Notes: generated by a model from the letters alone, not told the origin. 64,000 nt of DNA from Cellulosilyticum ruminicola JCM 14822 (GCF_001311925.1 NZ_BBCG01000006.1:1-64000); one strand, 5' to 3'; counted from the stretch's first letter, positions 33,124 to 44,175 are shown. Translations and numbers: made by a program.

Positions 33124-34044
33124 TTAATTATTTTTACTCACTTCATTATATGTTTTTATTTCTATTCCTGAATAATAATATGCTAATATATCTTTATAAT
33201 TTTTCCCTTGCTTGGCCATTTCATTTGCACCATTTTGACTTAGTCCAAGCCCCCTGCCACTGCCTATAACATCAAATATAAAATGGTCTCCTGATAAATA
33301 GATTCTGAAATTACTAGACTCTAAACCTAATAGCGTTTTAAAGGCTTCTCCACTTAAAATAACGTTCCCAACTTGAATACTTTTAATATATCCAGCTTCA
33401 TCCTTTTCAATAATTTGAATTTGATTTTCTAGATTTTTCTCATCAGCTACTAATTCCGGATATTTTTTAGAAAGGGCTTCCACAATACTATTTTTACTTA
33501 GTTTCATCTGCGTATTGTTTGTTTCGTCTTGACTTTCTACACTTACAAGATACGGCACTTCTATATCATATACATCTTTTGCATTCCTTGTAAGTCCACC
33601 ATTAGATTTATGATACAAAGGCTGTATAGGTTGTCTATTATAAAACATCATTTCATCACTAGTTTCTTCTATAGCCTCTTTATACATCTCATAAATACTC
33701 TCATATTCATTTTGCCAAAGCTGTTTCATCTCTTCTTCCGTATAACCACTCAGTTCAGCTTTTACTTGCATACCTAATGCTCTTCTAGCCATATATGTTC
33801 TTATGATAACTGCCTGTGCCTTAATTGCTTCATACTCATATTTATAAGATATTTCTTTGGCTAAAATAGGCATAATTAACGATTCATCTAAAAGTGTTGC
33901 TTCTTGCTCCACTTGTCCTACCTGCTCCGCTCTAATTTCCGTCAATATATTTTGTCTATTATATCCACTGCTATATATAATAATGATTGGAATCAAAAAC
34001 AAACTTATACCTACCACAGCGCATTCTTTTATTAGCTGCTTCAT
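33124..34044 (-). CDS. spoIID: Stage II sporulation protein D (peptidoglycan lytic transglycosylase)
   Basis: 306 aa, N-terminal membrane anchor (about 8-26). SpoIID cuts septal glycan during engulfment with SpoIIM and SpoIIP. Motifs include YEYEAIKAQAVIIRTYMARR, a conserved serine/threonine/glycine region YHKSNGGLTRNAKDV, and the C-terminal GRGLGLSQNGANEMAKQG. It lies between a YwmB-like gene and spoIIQ. Confidence 0.95.
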   Translation of the reverse strand: MKQLIKECAVVGISLFLIPIIIIYSSGYNRQNILTEIRAEQVGQVEQEATLLDESLIMPILAKEISYKYEYEAIKAQAVIIRTYMARRALGMQVKAELSGYTEEEMKQLWQNEYESIYEMYKEAIEETSDEMMFYNRQPIQPLYHKSNGGLTRNAKDVYDIEVPYLVSVESQDETNNTQMKLSKNSIVEALSKKYPELVADEKNLENQIQIIEKDEAGYIKSIQVGNVILSGEAFKTLLGLESSNFRIYLSGDHFIFDVIGSGRGLGLSQNGANEMAKQGKNYKDILAYYYSGIEIKTYNEVSKNN

Positions 34045-34117
34045 CCTACTCCCCCCATCTAACTTGTACTCATTACTACATTATATGAGCACATAAAAAT
34101 ATATATGTGTAAAAGCT

Positions 34118-34822
34118 CTAATAAGGAGCATTATAGAACGGAAAAGCTATTATAACCTGGGTAGTATCTTGAACTTCATTATATATAAAAGTAATTTGTA
34201 CATTAACTTTTGTACCGTTACTAGTTTTAGTATATTCTTCTACAAAAGGAGTATATCCATAATATGCTATTGTTCCTATATTATAATCATCTTGATAAGA
34301 TGTTGTGTACTTACCTTGTAATGATTTAAACAACTGATTTTTATACATTTCTTTCTGCTGTTTATTTAAATCTCCTTTTATAGAACCAATAAAACTAATT
34401 GTTTCTTTTGTCTGTATATGCCAATCTTTAAAAAGCTTATTTACCTTATCTTTCATATCATCTATTTGATTTAACTCTTTTATCCCTTGAATTTCTATAT
34501 TATAAACTGTAGTATTCTTATCTCTCATTTCATTTTTAATAGTTAAACAATATTTTGTATTCCCATTATCACCTAATTTTTGTAGTGCTTCTTCTACTGC
34601 TGTTTTTTGCATCTTTATGATTTCAACTGGTGCTTTTTCACTTTCTGTAACGCCTTTAATTCCCACTATAACTTTCTCATATGTAATATGACTTAAACTA
34701 ATCAACTTGTAAAGTTGTGTTACTTCATTATTTACTATGTTACTACTTGCACTTATATATGTTATAGATAATACTGCTCCAATCACTAGCATAAAATATT
34801 TACTCATTCTTATCTTTCCCAT
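34118..34822 (-). CDS. ywmB: YwmB-like secreted protein
   Basis: 234 aa with an N-terminal signal or anchor (about 6-25). The remainder is a two-domain alpha/beta protein with repeated strands (NTTVYNIEIQGIKEL, KVNVQITFIYNEVQDTTQVI). Size, signal and position before spoIID fit YwmB of Bacillus, whose role is unclear. murA, which normally sits between them, is absent here. Name by synteny and general fit only. Confidence 0.65.
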   Translation of the reverse strand: MGKIRMSKYFMLVIGAVLSITYISASSNIVNNEVTQLYKLISLSHITYEKVIVGIKGVTESEKAPVEIIKMQKTAVEEALQKLGDNGNTKYCLTIKNEMRDKNTTVYNIEIQGIKELNQIDDMKDKVNKLFKDWHIQTKETISFIGSIKGDLNKQQKEMYKNQLFKSLQGKYTTSYQDDYNIGTIAYYGYTPFVEEYTKTSNGTKVNVQITFIYNEVQDTTQVIIAFPFYNAPY

Positions 34823-34881
34823 AAAAAGCCCCCATCTCTTAACACTTATTTATGTTTAGAGTATAGACGCTTTTTTATTTT

Positions 34882-37800
34882 CTATTCAATTACTTGTGTA
34901 AGCATATCACATAATTTCGAATACGTTACTTTTGCTTTTGGATTAATATCTGTGATTAAACCTGCTGCATAAGCTTTTTTTACAGCTTCACGATAATTTG
35001 CACTGACATTTGAGAAGCTTGCATTAGATGGTTTTATCTTATAACCTGTCTTTAATTCATATAGTTTTATAAGTCCAGCTACTGCCTGTTCTTCTGTAAT
35101 TGTGGTATTACTATTGCCACTATAAATGCCTGTTGATTTAGCCTTATTAAATGTTTCAGTACTTGGTTTGACTGTTAAATCGATTTTTGATTTATTTTGT
35201 GCTATGCCCATTAGAAGCGCTACATATTGATCACGATATACATAGTCTTTACTAAAATATAATGTACCTAAACCATTAATATTATAAGCATTGATTAATT
35301 TACCCATTGTATAGCTTACATTTCCTGAGCTTGCAATATTCTTTTGATAAAGACCAAAAAGTCCTAATTGAGATGTTTGATATTTTAAATATGTATTATT
35401 AAGTGTCTCAATTGTATGATTTGTTTTTACCCATCTTGCAGAATCATAATAATAAGTATATGTATATAAATCTTCATACCTATAAGATTCTACTGTATCT
35501 AATTTTAATTTAACCATTGCATATCCATCTAATTTATTGACTGTTGAAGTAAATTTATCACCTCTAAATCTGATTTCTAAGCGTTCACCTTTTACCATCA
35601 TATCTGGATAACTTCTTTGATAAGTATACATATCAGCATTATTAGCCGTTGTTAAATCAAATTGAACTTTGTCTTTTGCACTATGTTTCTTACTATAATA
35701 TTCAAGAGTTTTAGCTGGAATTTCATATTCTCCAACTTTTGTTTCAATCTTAAGTGCCATGCCTTGATTAATTAATGTATCTAAAACTGATTTTGCCATC
35801 TTAATTGTTCTGACTTTGGCATCTGTTTTATTTTTATAAAGTTCTATATCTACTGTATAGTAGTAATCTTTTTTAGCTTGGATTTGTGTAATAATTTTAT
35901 TTGTATCTACAATCTCCCATGTCCAAATATCATTTTTATATGACTGAACAATTGGTTCTGGATAAACAACAACATTATCATTCTCCCCACCATCAAATTC
36001 GCCTTCAGATGTTTTAGTCATCAATCTTACATATTTTGTAAACATAGATTCTCTTACAATTACTCTACCTGTTTCTGGATCCGTAAATGTTAAAATTGTT
36101 TTAGCTCTTACATAATATGGCCTATTAGCTTGTAATTCAGTGAATTTAATCATCGTTTTGTCTATTATTTCATATTTACCTTTTTCACCAGGCTCAGTAG
36201 TATTAACTGTAATACTATCTAGAAATTCGACATTATCAGCGAATTCCACAACATATGAATAAACTTTATTTAGATTGTGATTTTCAGCTTCAACGCCTTC
36301 TAAATCTTCTACATCTCGTAACCAGTCTACAGTAATCCACTCATTAGTCACTGGTAAGAATTCTTGTCCCAATGCTAAAATACTTTGATAATCTGCTTTT
36401 CCAAGACCTCTTGGTGGATCTGGATTTTCAATTGTAAGTGTTTTTTGTGATACTGGGTTACTCCAGCTTGAAACTTCATTGCCTTCTTTTTGCTTAGCAC
36501 GAATCCATACATGATAAGTTGTATCTGGCATTAATCCTGTAATTGTAATAACGGCCTTTTCACCATTTGCTACGTATTCTTTATCTCCTGGTTTATCTGA
36601 AATCTCAAATGGCCATACTTTTGCTGTATTTGTATCTTCTACTCTACTATAAACAAGTTCGTAATCAAAGTCTTTATTATATGTCCACCAAACAGACACA
36701 CTATCATCTGTTACACCATTTGCATTTAAAACCGGCACAGTTGGTTTAGCTTGTGGTGATTCAAACTCTGTATTAGTTGTACCAATGATATAGCTTGGAT
36801 AGGTTTGTGTAAGCTTTTGACCTGAATCTAACACCCGATAAGCTCTTATTAAAATAACGTAACGTGTATTAGGTTTAAGCCCTGTTACTTTAAAATCTTT
36901 CCAAGGTAATTGATCGCTATGATTTACGTTTCCTGGTTTAATCGTAGTCCAACCATCAACTGTGGTACTTTCATTTTGTACAATCCATTTTTCTAAACTA
37001 ATAGCACTTGCTGTAGTCACAGCTGTATTTTGGTCTTTAATTTTTTTAATAATTTCATCATAAGATAATGTTTTTATTTCATATTGAATATCATTACCTA
37101 ATGTTACTTCCCTATCTCTATAGTTTTTACTATAGTCATTACCTACAATATTTTTAACTGCTTCTACATCATTTTTTGTCTTTAAGATATGTTCCTTAAG
37201 ATTATTTTCACCTTTAAATTTAATTGCTGGTGTACCGCCTGTGAAAACTCTACTATTCCATAATCTAGCAAAGAAATATTCTTCTTCATCTGTATAGTTT
37301 TCTGGATAATTTGCTATAATTTCATACCATTTTTCTAACCATTCAATAGTGATACTCTCTGTATCAACCCCATTTTCTTGCGTTCTAAGTGGTGGTTTAG
37401 CTAAAATTGGTGGGGTGAAGATGTCACCATTTTTATCTACTGTAATTGCCACAATTGTTGGCTGAGAAACACTCTCTGTTCCACTATAATCACGTTTTGC
37501 TACTATTTTAATATAGTAAGTTTTATTAGAGATAATAGGCTTTACTTGCCCATCATTTGTAATATAGTCTTTTAATTCTGTTTTAAAACCAATAATGGTC
37601 TTTTTATCTTGTTTAAAGATTAGCTCATCATCTGAATACTTACTAATCGATAGGTCTTTAACAATTGGGGTTATTGTAGTATCTGACAACATTGCCTCTT
37701 CTTCTGCTACCCAAATATCATATTTCATTTCATGTTCAATTGTTCTATCTGCCTTTTTAGGTGCATCCCAAACAAGTTGTATTACAAAAGGATTCTTATA

Positions 37801-39102
37801 TTTCATATAAAATGTGTTTGCTTTCATCTTATCCGCACTAACCTCATCCCCTGTTACCAGATAATCACTTTTCTCAAATCCTTCTTGATCTCTTAACTTA
37901 TCTGAATATGGTGCTGGCACCTGTGGTTTAAGTGGCTGTTCTCTTAATTCATATGGTAAATATGAACGCTCTTTCGTGCATATTACTTCTCCACCTTTAA
38001 AGACAAATTCTACATAATATGTACAGTTTTTATTAGGTTCATCATGTTCGAATCTTCTCGGATCTCTTGGGTTAAGCATATTATTATTAAGTGTCCCTAC
38101 TAATCTATAAGAACTTTCGCCCTCTAACTTACGATAGATTTTTGTTGTTTCTAAAGTATTGTTATCTGCCCAAGCACCAAGCTGCCATTGAAGTTCTACT
38201 CTTTTTTTACCAATATTGAAGATTTTTAAATTTACACTTCTAGAGACTTGTGCTATCTTTGGTGTATCTATATTCTTACCAACTTTTTCCCAACCATCTC
38301 GTAAAAATTTATTACTAATACCTGTAGCTAATACATAAGCTGAATATTTTTCTCCTGGAATTGTATTTGGAATAATATATTTTACTTTCTTAACGCCGCC
38401 TTCTGTTACGACTTTTGTCTCTTCATCTTTGATAACTACGGTTTGTGTTCCTACTCCAGCTTGCTCACTACCATCTCTTCCATCAACACCATCTTTAGTA
38501 TTTACATCTTTATCAATATACACAAGTTTATAGGTAGCCCCTGGTATATACTCCCATACAACCTCAATTTGATCATCTTTTTCTCTCATGATTGTATTAA
38601 AGTCTGTTAAGAAATACTTACTTGGCTCTGAATTAATAATGCTAGAAAGTTCCGCTTCAGATTCCCTTCCTTGTGCATCTTGGTGTAAATGTCCTGGCTT
38701 GACCTTTACCTTATATAAGTTACCATTTTTAATTTCTTGAGTTCCAGTTAAATGTTCTTCAATAAGTTCTACATACTTTTCTTTCCCTGCAGTGGCACGA
38801 AAACGATCTGACTCAAATGATTCACCATTTATGTCTTCTAAAAGGAAGCTGTAATATTCAGCTTCCTTTTTATTATTTATATTAGCTGGTACAGAATTGT
38901 CTGGCATGATATTTTTTGCAGCTGAGAAGGTAATTTGAACTTTAGGATTAATGTCATCCTTCTCTGCATATGCATAATGTTCAATCTTAATCGGTTCAAT
39001 CCCATCACTTGGTAATCTTTCTTGAGGATTTCCCAGTACACTTGTACTGCTCATTAACATAGCAAATGCTAGCATTCCAGCAATACGCTTTTTAATTTTC
39101 AT
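34882..39102 (-). CDS. Large secreted fibronectin-III-repeat protein with SLH-like C-terminus (A)
   Basis: 1406 aa. A signal peptide (MKIKKRIAGMLAFAMLMSST, then SVLG) precedes a chain of fibronectin type III-like domains, marked by recurring LKPNTRYVILIRAYR, LMPDTTYHVWIRAKQK and LQANRPYYVRAKT segments. The last 130 or so residues (YVYRDQYVALLMGIA, FSNVSANYREAVKKAYAAGL) look like S-layer-homology repeats, suggesting wall attachment. I use the ATG at 39100-39102 behind GAGGAGG. It starts 26 bases after the stop of a similar 1615-aa protein. I recognise no catalytic domain; a structural or adhesive surface role is inferred. Confidence 0.82.
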   Translation of the reverse strand: MKIKKRIAGMLAFAMLMSSTSVLGNPQERLPSDGIEPIKIEHYAYAEKDDINPKVQITFSAAKNIMPDNSVPANINNKKEAEYYSFLLEDINGESFESDRFRATAGKEKYVELIEEHLTGTQEIKNGNLYKVKVKPGHLHQDAQGRESEAELSSIINSEPSKYFLTDFNTIMREKDDQIEVVWEYIPGATYKLVYIDKDVNTKDGVDGRDGSEQAGVGTQTVVIKDEETKVVTEGGVKKVKYIIPNTIPGEKYSAYVLATGISNKFLRDGWEKVGKNIDTPKIAQVSRSVNLKIFNIGKKRVELQWQLGAWADNNTLETTKIYRKLEGESSYRLVGTLNNNMLNPRDPRRFEHDEPNKNCTYYVEFVFKGGEVICTKERSYLPYELREQPLKPQVPAPYSDKLRDQEGFEKSDYLVTGDEVSADKMKANTFYMKYKNPFVIQLVWDAPKKADRTIEHEMKYDIWVAEEEAMLSDTTITPIVKDLSISKYSDDELIFKQDKKTIIGFKTELKDYITNDGQVKPIISNKTYYIKIVAKRDYSGTESVSQPTIVAITVDKNGDIFTPPILAKPPLRTQENGVDTESITIEWLEKWYEIIANYPENYTDEEEYFFARLWNSRVFTGGTPAIKFKGENNLKEHILKTKNDVEAVKNIVGNDYSKNYRDREVTLGNDIQYEIKTLSYDEIIKKIKDQNTAVTTASAISLEKWIVQNESTTVDGWTTIKPGNVNHSDQLPWKDFKVTGLKPNTRYVILIRAYRVLDSGQKLTQTYPSYIIGTTNTEFESPQAKPTVPVLNANGVTDDSVSVWWTYNKDFDYELVYSRVEDTNTAKVWPFEISDKPGDKEYVANGEKAVITITGLMPDTTYHVWIRAKQKEGNEVSSWSNPVSQKTLTIENPDPPRGLGKADYQSILALGQEFLPVTNEWITVDWLRDVEDLEGVEAENHNLNKVYSYVVEFADNVEFLDSITVNTTEPGEKGKYEIIDKTMIKFTELQANRPYYVRAKTILTFTDPETGRVIVRESMFTKYVRLMTKTSEGEFDGGENDNVVVYPEPIVQSYKNDIWTWEIVDTNKIITQIQAKKDYYYTVDIELYKNKTDAKVRTIKMAKSVLDTLINQGMALKIETKVGEYEIPAKTLEYYSKKHSAKDKVQFDLTTANNADMYTYQRSYPDMMVKGERLEIRFRGDKFTSTVNKLDGYAMVKLKLDTVESYRYEDLYTYTYYYDSARWVKTNHTIETLNNTYLKYQTSQLGLFGLYQKNIASSGNVSYTMGKLINAYNINGLGTLYFSKDYVYRDQYVALLMGIAQNKSKIDLTVKPSTETFNKAKSTGIYSGNSNTTITEEQAVAGLIKLYELKTGYKIKPSNASFSNVSANYREAVKKAYAAGLITDINPKAKVTYSKLCDMLTQVIE

Positions 39103-39127
39103 TATTCTTCCTCCTCTCAATCTTGGG

Positions 39128-42100
39128 TTATAATTGTGATTTATACAGCATTGCAATTACTTCTTCTATGCTAAGTTGTTTACTTGGCACTACTTTTGAA
39201 TTAGGATTTTTTACAATCTTAAGTTCAACGGCTGCATAAACATATGATCTATATTTTGTTTGAAAAGCACCAATATTTTGAACGCTCTGTCTATTTTTAA
39301 CAACAATACTATTTACTGGACGTTTATGTGCCTTTTCATAACCTTGCATAATGATAAAAATAGCTTCATCTTGTCTAATAGCATTTCCTTTGCCCACACC
39401 ATTTACACCTTTGACACCATTGTTTTTAAGGTAGACAACATAATCTGTACCTCTTGGTGCACCAATGATTCTAGCCACTGCATTATAAACCTGTTCTTTT
39501 GTTGCTGCTGATTTAACCGAATTACTATTAATTGTAAAGAAGTCTGTTAAATTATATTTCGCAATAAAGCTTTGATATGGTGCTAAACTTGGTGCCGTTG
39601 TAATTAAAGAAACTTGTCCTGTTAAAATATATGTTCCTAACTTATTCGCTTCAATACCAAACCCATTTCCTATAGCATAACTATCTACTTGGTACCAATT
39701 TTGAATTAAATAATATGCATTTGCTGCATAACTATCTACTTTAGCCATTAAAAGAATTGATTTATCAATGGTATCTACTCTTACTTCTCGCTTAGTTGTA
39801 CGTTCCATGATTCTTTCAACCTTTTTCATGTGTTCATCTTTAATGTCATCTAATGCATCATTGATAATTTCATTTAATGCATCATCAGCAATGGTACCAT
39901 TATAAATTTTCTTTTCAAGTTTAGTTATAACACTTTTTCTTTCTTTGTCAGCAATATCGTTAAGTGCTATCATAATATTTTCTTCCACATCTCGGTCTGC
40001 TTCTTTAGTATAAACTAACTCCATATCTACTGACATTTTTGGTGTAATCGGTAACTCACCATTAATTCTATCTGTTGTATTATTAATTTTAAAACTAATT
40101 CCTACATAATAATCTTCAATACTATTCTCGTCCATTAACTCAACAGCTTTTTTAATTTGCTCATTATCCTCTGTTAATGTATGTGGTCTAATATGAGCTG
40201 TATAATCATCTAACGTGATTTTTAATACTGTTTTTGAATCATTTTCATAAGTAAATAAGCTTGCTGGCATATAATAATATACATCTTTCGCCTTTTCACC
40301 AACTACTAAATCATATTCATTTTGAAGCCCTACATCTGTCTTAACATAAGTTTCACGATATTTATAAACTGAATCTTTTTCTACTTCCCAATAAGGTCTT
40401 CTTCTGAGTTTCTCTATTTCTGTATCATATTTTTTAAGATACTCTTCATACTTATTATCTTTGTTATCTTCTTTTTCATCGAATTCTGTTCGTGTCATTA
40501 CCTTCTCTGAATATAATGAAGTTGGATAACTTCCACCGTCTAAAATAGGCTTTGTTTTGTCTACTACTCTTACTTTGATATAGTATCGTTTGTTCTGTTT
40601 TAAACCTGTAATTTTATATACAAAGTGTGTATAACCATCCGGTGTTATTGGACTAGCTTCTTTTGGTGTTAATTTTGTAGAACTATATTTAGTGATTGAA
40701 TATTCCTCATCCATTTCACCCTCAACTGCAATATCAAAACTATAGCTTGATGGTACTAGTGAATCAGATGGTACCGGCGCATCAAAACTAATAACTGTTT
40801 CTTTAGTTGGATCATAATCATATTTTTTTACAAGCTCTACTTTTAAATTAATTGGTGGTAATACTGGTGCTGTAGTTACAGGTATCATAATCCAACCTGA
40901 TTTAATTTCTTTACCATTAATAATACATACCGTTCTAGCATAGTAGTAATAAACTGTATTCGGATTTAAAGTATTATCTGTTAATAAAAATCTACTTGAT
41001 TCTTGTGCTGGTGTTAGATTGGTCCATACTTTATTTTTACTTGTGTAAGTGCTAATAAATGGATTTGTCTCACCTGGTAAATCTGATTTAAAACCAATGC
41101 GCTTATCATCAGCATCTATTAATTCTTCTACTGTTTTACTTTGTTCTTGTTGAGTTAATTGTAATTCTGTTCTAATAAACTCATAGTAAGTCTTTGTAAC
41201 ATCTTTATCTTCTTCAAATTTTGCCGGTGCCCAACCTATTGTTGCTGTTGTATTGTTAGGCTGTTCTTCTACCCAAATTTTTTCTGGTGTAGGAGGCACC
41301 TTATCTGCATCTGTTGGAGGAATTGGCATTGTTGTTGTTGTAAATGTTACTTCTTTAGAGAATAGAGAATAACGATTTGGTATCGTTGTCCCTGCTTCAC
41401 TTATATCATTTCTCCAAGGATTTAATTTCACACGCACTTGCATGTAATATACTTCGTTAGGATCAAGCCCTATTAGTTCAAAGTTCTCTTCACCTTCACC
41501 TCTAAGTGAATCAGAAGCCACATTAATCGCTACTACTCCACCATTTCTAAGCTTTTCAATATATGCATTAGAATCATTTAATACTATTTTATTATGCTCC
41601 CTATCTACTTTAATAGGTGTTATTCTTCCTTTTTCTACATCAGAAACTGTACTTGTCAATTTATCTGATTTTTGATAGAGGTAAACCTCATATTCCCCGC
41701 TATAGCGTCCTGATGTTTTGTCAGCATTTTTATAAAGAGATAAATTTGCAGGTTCTAACATTTTATTTACATAGTTTTGAATATCAACGTTATTGATGAT
41801 AACTTTTTCTGAAATAACTGTTTTATCTTCATTACTTATATCTTCAGCTGTAATACTACTAGGTACTGAAATAATATCATTTGTAATATCTAATGCAATA
41901 GATACCATATTAGACTCTTCACTATATACAACTGGTAATGTATCATCATCTGAAACTAATACTGTTCTAAGTGAGAGATAATAGGTTCCTGGCACTGGAC
42001 GGTTTTCTATAATTTCAGATTCTTTTCCTGTAATACTTCCTAAATACTCACCTGATTTTACACTTAAATGATTAGCAGGTATATCAAGTTTTTCCCATTT

Positions 42101-43975
42101 GTTTTGTCCAAAATTTAAAATTGATATATTTTCCATACTAAAAGTATTATTAATTTCATTATAACGTACATCTGGCATTGCATTTTTATCTTTACCCGCC
42201 GTACCAGCTACTGGTTTTACAACTACTTTTTCATCTTCTAATGATACTTCAAATACTTTAGAATATGTCGCATATATATCCTGTGTACTATTACCTGTAT
42301 TTGTTAATGGATCATAATCTTTTGGATCCTTACGAAGTAATAATTCATAATATAAATTTCCACCTTGTAATATTCGTGCTACACCTTCTGGTGCGTTCCA
42401 TGTCATATCAAAACCAATAGCTTGTGGTTTAGCACCTAATACTTCTGTATTTTCACTAGGTACTACATATACATTATCAATTGATGAAATTTGAGTTGTC
42501 TCTGGTGTTATTGGGAATCTACTTGGTTTATAGAATACCATCTGTGATTCAAATGTATCTGGATTATCTGCATTAACCATGGCTACAACTTGGAAATAAC
42601 TTTCAATTCCTGCTGGAACAATAGCTGTAATATTATTTGTCTCTGTTTCATTTGGATTATACTCATAAATAACAGCTGGTTTACCACGTTCTGAATCCTT
42701 ATTATTAAGTACATAAATAGCATAAGTAGTACTTGTTTTAATATTATAAGGTTGAATATTAACTTGTACCTGGTTTGCATTTGTTCTATGTAATGTATAA
42801 CCCAAGTAAGTATACCCTTTATTTGCTGGCCAATACTTTTCAGCTTGTCGTCCATATTGGAAAGAACCATCTATGATTGTACTTGTCTCTAACACATCCC
42901 ATGTAATAACTTTACGTGTAGTCACACCTTCTAATTTTGTTTGTGATAAATATAAAGAAACAATATTATTCTTTACCTTAACAACACCACTATTATATTC
43001 TTCTACATCCTCTAAGTTCAATCTGACTTTTGCATTATCCCTTGGGATAAAGTCTAAACGAATGGAATTTGTTATAGTATCTAATGTATATCTTGTCCCA
43101 ATCTGCAATGTAATTTCATCTTCATTTCCAGTGATATCATCTACATACGTAAATTTCTCATTATCAATCTTCTTCACTTGCTCAAATTGTACTTTTACTC
43201 CTGGTACAACACCTGGCTTAATTTGTGAAATATCTTCAATATAATCTAGGTTCTTTAGTTCTCCAGATTCTGAATATAAGTGAGTAGGTGTGATTGCATA
43301 ATTCTTAGGTCCATTAAACATTTCACCTGCAACGCGTATGCTTCCTGAAGTTAATGTAAAAGGTGTAATATTCCCTTTGACAATACCAGTTGTATAAACA
43401 AATATGTTTTGACCATCAATTTTCACTCTAAGCTTAAGATTTTCTTGACTACCATTACTAAGTTGCATTCTAATACTTGTAATCTCTATATTAAATTCTT
43501 GATTTTCACGACTTTGATCATTTCCTAATTTAAAGTCTTTAACAATCTCACTTGTTACTGTCTCAGCCTCTCCGCTTCCCCATGTAAAATTAGAGTTATT
43601 AAATTTACGTGGTACGTAACTTATCGTAGATGTATCTGATAATGTTACACTTAATTTAACATCTTTTGTATTTGTATTTTCAAATTTTAAGTTAACCTTT
43701 CTAGTTACTGTATCCTGAGAACTATCCTGCAAGGCCTCTATATAATAATTCAACTCATAAATAGCAGCCGTTCCAGCTTCAAACTTAACAAGTGCCGTCT
43801 CTTCTGTATTCTTTTCCCTATCTCCTCTAGTTAATCCAGTAGAGTCTTCTTTTAACATTTCTCTTATTAATTCAAAACCTAATGGATTAGTAGTTGCTGC
43901 CTTCAAAATTGTTAAATCTTGAAAAACAGTAAATAACATGACGCACACTAACATGTGCGCTAACACTCTCCTCAT
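39128..43975 (-). CDS. Giant secreted fibronectin-III-repeat protein with SLH-like C-terminus (B)
   Basis: 1615 aa. Signal peptide (MRRVLAHMLVCVMLFTVFQD, cleaved near LKAATT), an N-terminal beta-rich region (about 60-480), then fibronectin-III-like units (LDPNEVYYMQVRVKLNP, LNPNTVYYYYARTVCI, LKQNKRYYIKVRVVDK). The final 150 residues (SAATKEQVYNAVARIIGAPR, KYRSYVYAAVELKIVKNPN) resemble SLH repeats. It shares layout with the next gene, so the two are probably co-transcribed paralogs. Function unknown. They occupy the interval between sporulation genes and mutY. Confidence 0.82.
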   Translation of the reverse strand: MRRVLAHMLVCVMLFTVFQDLTILKAATTNPLGFELIREMLKEDSTGLTRGDREKNTEETALVKFEAGTAAIYELNYYIEALQDSSQDTVTRKVNLKFENTNTKDVKLSVTLSDTSTISYVPRKFNNSNFTWGSGEAETVTSEIVKDFKLGNDQSRENQEFNIEITSIRMQLSNGSQENLKLRVKIDGQNIFVYTTGIVKGNITPFTLTSGSIRVAGEMFNGPKNYAITPTHLYSESGELKNLDYIEDISQIKPGVVPGVKVQFEQVKKIDNEKFTYVDDITGNEDEITLQIGTRYTLDTITNSIRLDFIPRDNAKVRLNLEDVEEYNSGVVKVKNNIVSLYLSQTKLEGVTTRKVITWDVLETSTIIDGSFQYGRQAEKYWPANKGYTYLGYTLHRTNANQVQVNIQPYNIKTSTTYAIYVLNNKDSERGKPAVIYEYNPNETETNNITAIVPAGIESYFQVVAMVNADNPDTFESQMVFYKPSRFPITPETTQISSIDNVYVVPSENTEVLGAKPQAIGFDMTWNAPEGVARILQGGNLYYELLLRKDPKDYDPLTNTGNSTQDIYATYSKVFEVSLEDEKVVVKPVAGTAGKDKNAMPDVRYNEINNTFSMENISILNFGQNKWEKLDIPANHLSVKSGEYLGSITGKESEIIENRPVPGTYYLSLRTVLVSDDDTLPVVYSEESNMVSIALDITNDIISVPSSITAEDISNEDKTVISEKVIINNVDIQNYVNKMLEPANLSLYKNADKTSGRYSGEYEVYLYQKSDKLTSTVSDVEKGRITPIKVDREHNKIVLNDSNAYIEKLRNGGVVAINVASDSLRGEGEENFELIGLDPNEVYYMQVRVKLNPWRNDISEAGTTIPNRYSLFSKEVTFTTTTMPIPPTDADKVPPTPEKIWVEEQPNNTTATIGWAPAKFEEDKDVTKTYYEFIRTELQLTQQEQSKTVEELIDADDKRIGFKSDLPGETNPFISTYTSKNKVWTNLTPAQESSRFLLTDNTLNPNTVYYYYARTVCIINGKEIKSGWIMIPVTTAPVLPPINLKVELVKKYDYDPTKETVISFDAPVPSDSLVPSSYSFDIAVEGEMDEEYSITKYSSTKLTPKEASPITPDGYTHFVYKITGLKQNKRYYIKVRVVDKTKPILDGGSYPTSLYSEKVMTRTEFDEKEDNKDNKYEEYLKKYDTEIEKLRRRPYWEVEKDSVYKYRETYVKTDVGLQNEYDLVVGEKAKDVYYYMPASLFTYENDSKTVLKITLDDYTAHIRPHTLTEDNEQIKKAVELMDENSIEDYYVGISFKINNTTDRINGELPITPKMSVDMELVYTKEADRDVEENIMIALNDIADKERKSVITKLEKKIYNGTIADDALNEIINDALDDIKDEHMKKVERIMERTTKREVRVDTIDKSILLMAKVDSYAANAYYLIQNWYQVDSYAIGNGFGIEANKLGTYILTGQVSLITTAPSLAPYQSFIAKYNLTDFFTINSNSVKSAATKEQVYNAVARIIGAPRGTDYVVYLKNNGVKGVNGVGKGNAIRQDEAIFIIMQGYEKAHKRPVNSIVVKNRQSVQNIGAFQTKYRSYVYAAVELKIVKNPNSKVVPSKQLSIEEVIAMLYKSQL

Positions 43976-44134
43976 ACACTTTCCTCCTTCTTGTATTTCA
44001 TGTAACTAAATACAATTTTGTTCAAGAATATTTTTATATTTAGACATTATCTCCTTCTTAAGATATCGGCTAAAATCCACTTATTCATGAGTAATATAAA
44101 CTCTAAAAATCGGCTAAAGCAATATATAACAATA

Positions 44135-44164
44135 AACCCCTAAGCTTTAAATTTCTTAAGGGTT
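44135..44164 (-). terminator. Hairpin after mutY
   Basis: AACCCCTAAG (44135-44144) pairs with CTTAAGGGTT (44155-44164), one G-U mismatch, with an AT loop. The minus-strand tail is short (TTATTG). It lies 12 bases after the mutY stop. Confidence 0.7.
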
Positions 44165-44175
44165 TTTCTTATCAA

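Noticed and set aside
42583-42870. Overlapping minus-strand frame of 95 codons inside the giant FnIII gene
   Set aside because: It lies in an alternative frame within a long, clearly coding gene and has no protein-like features.
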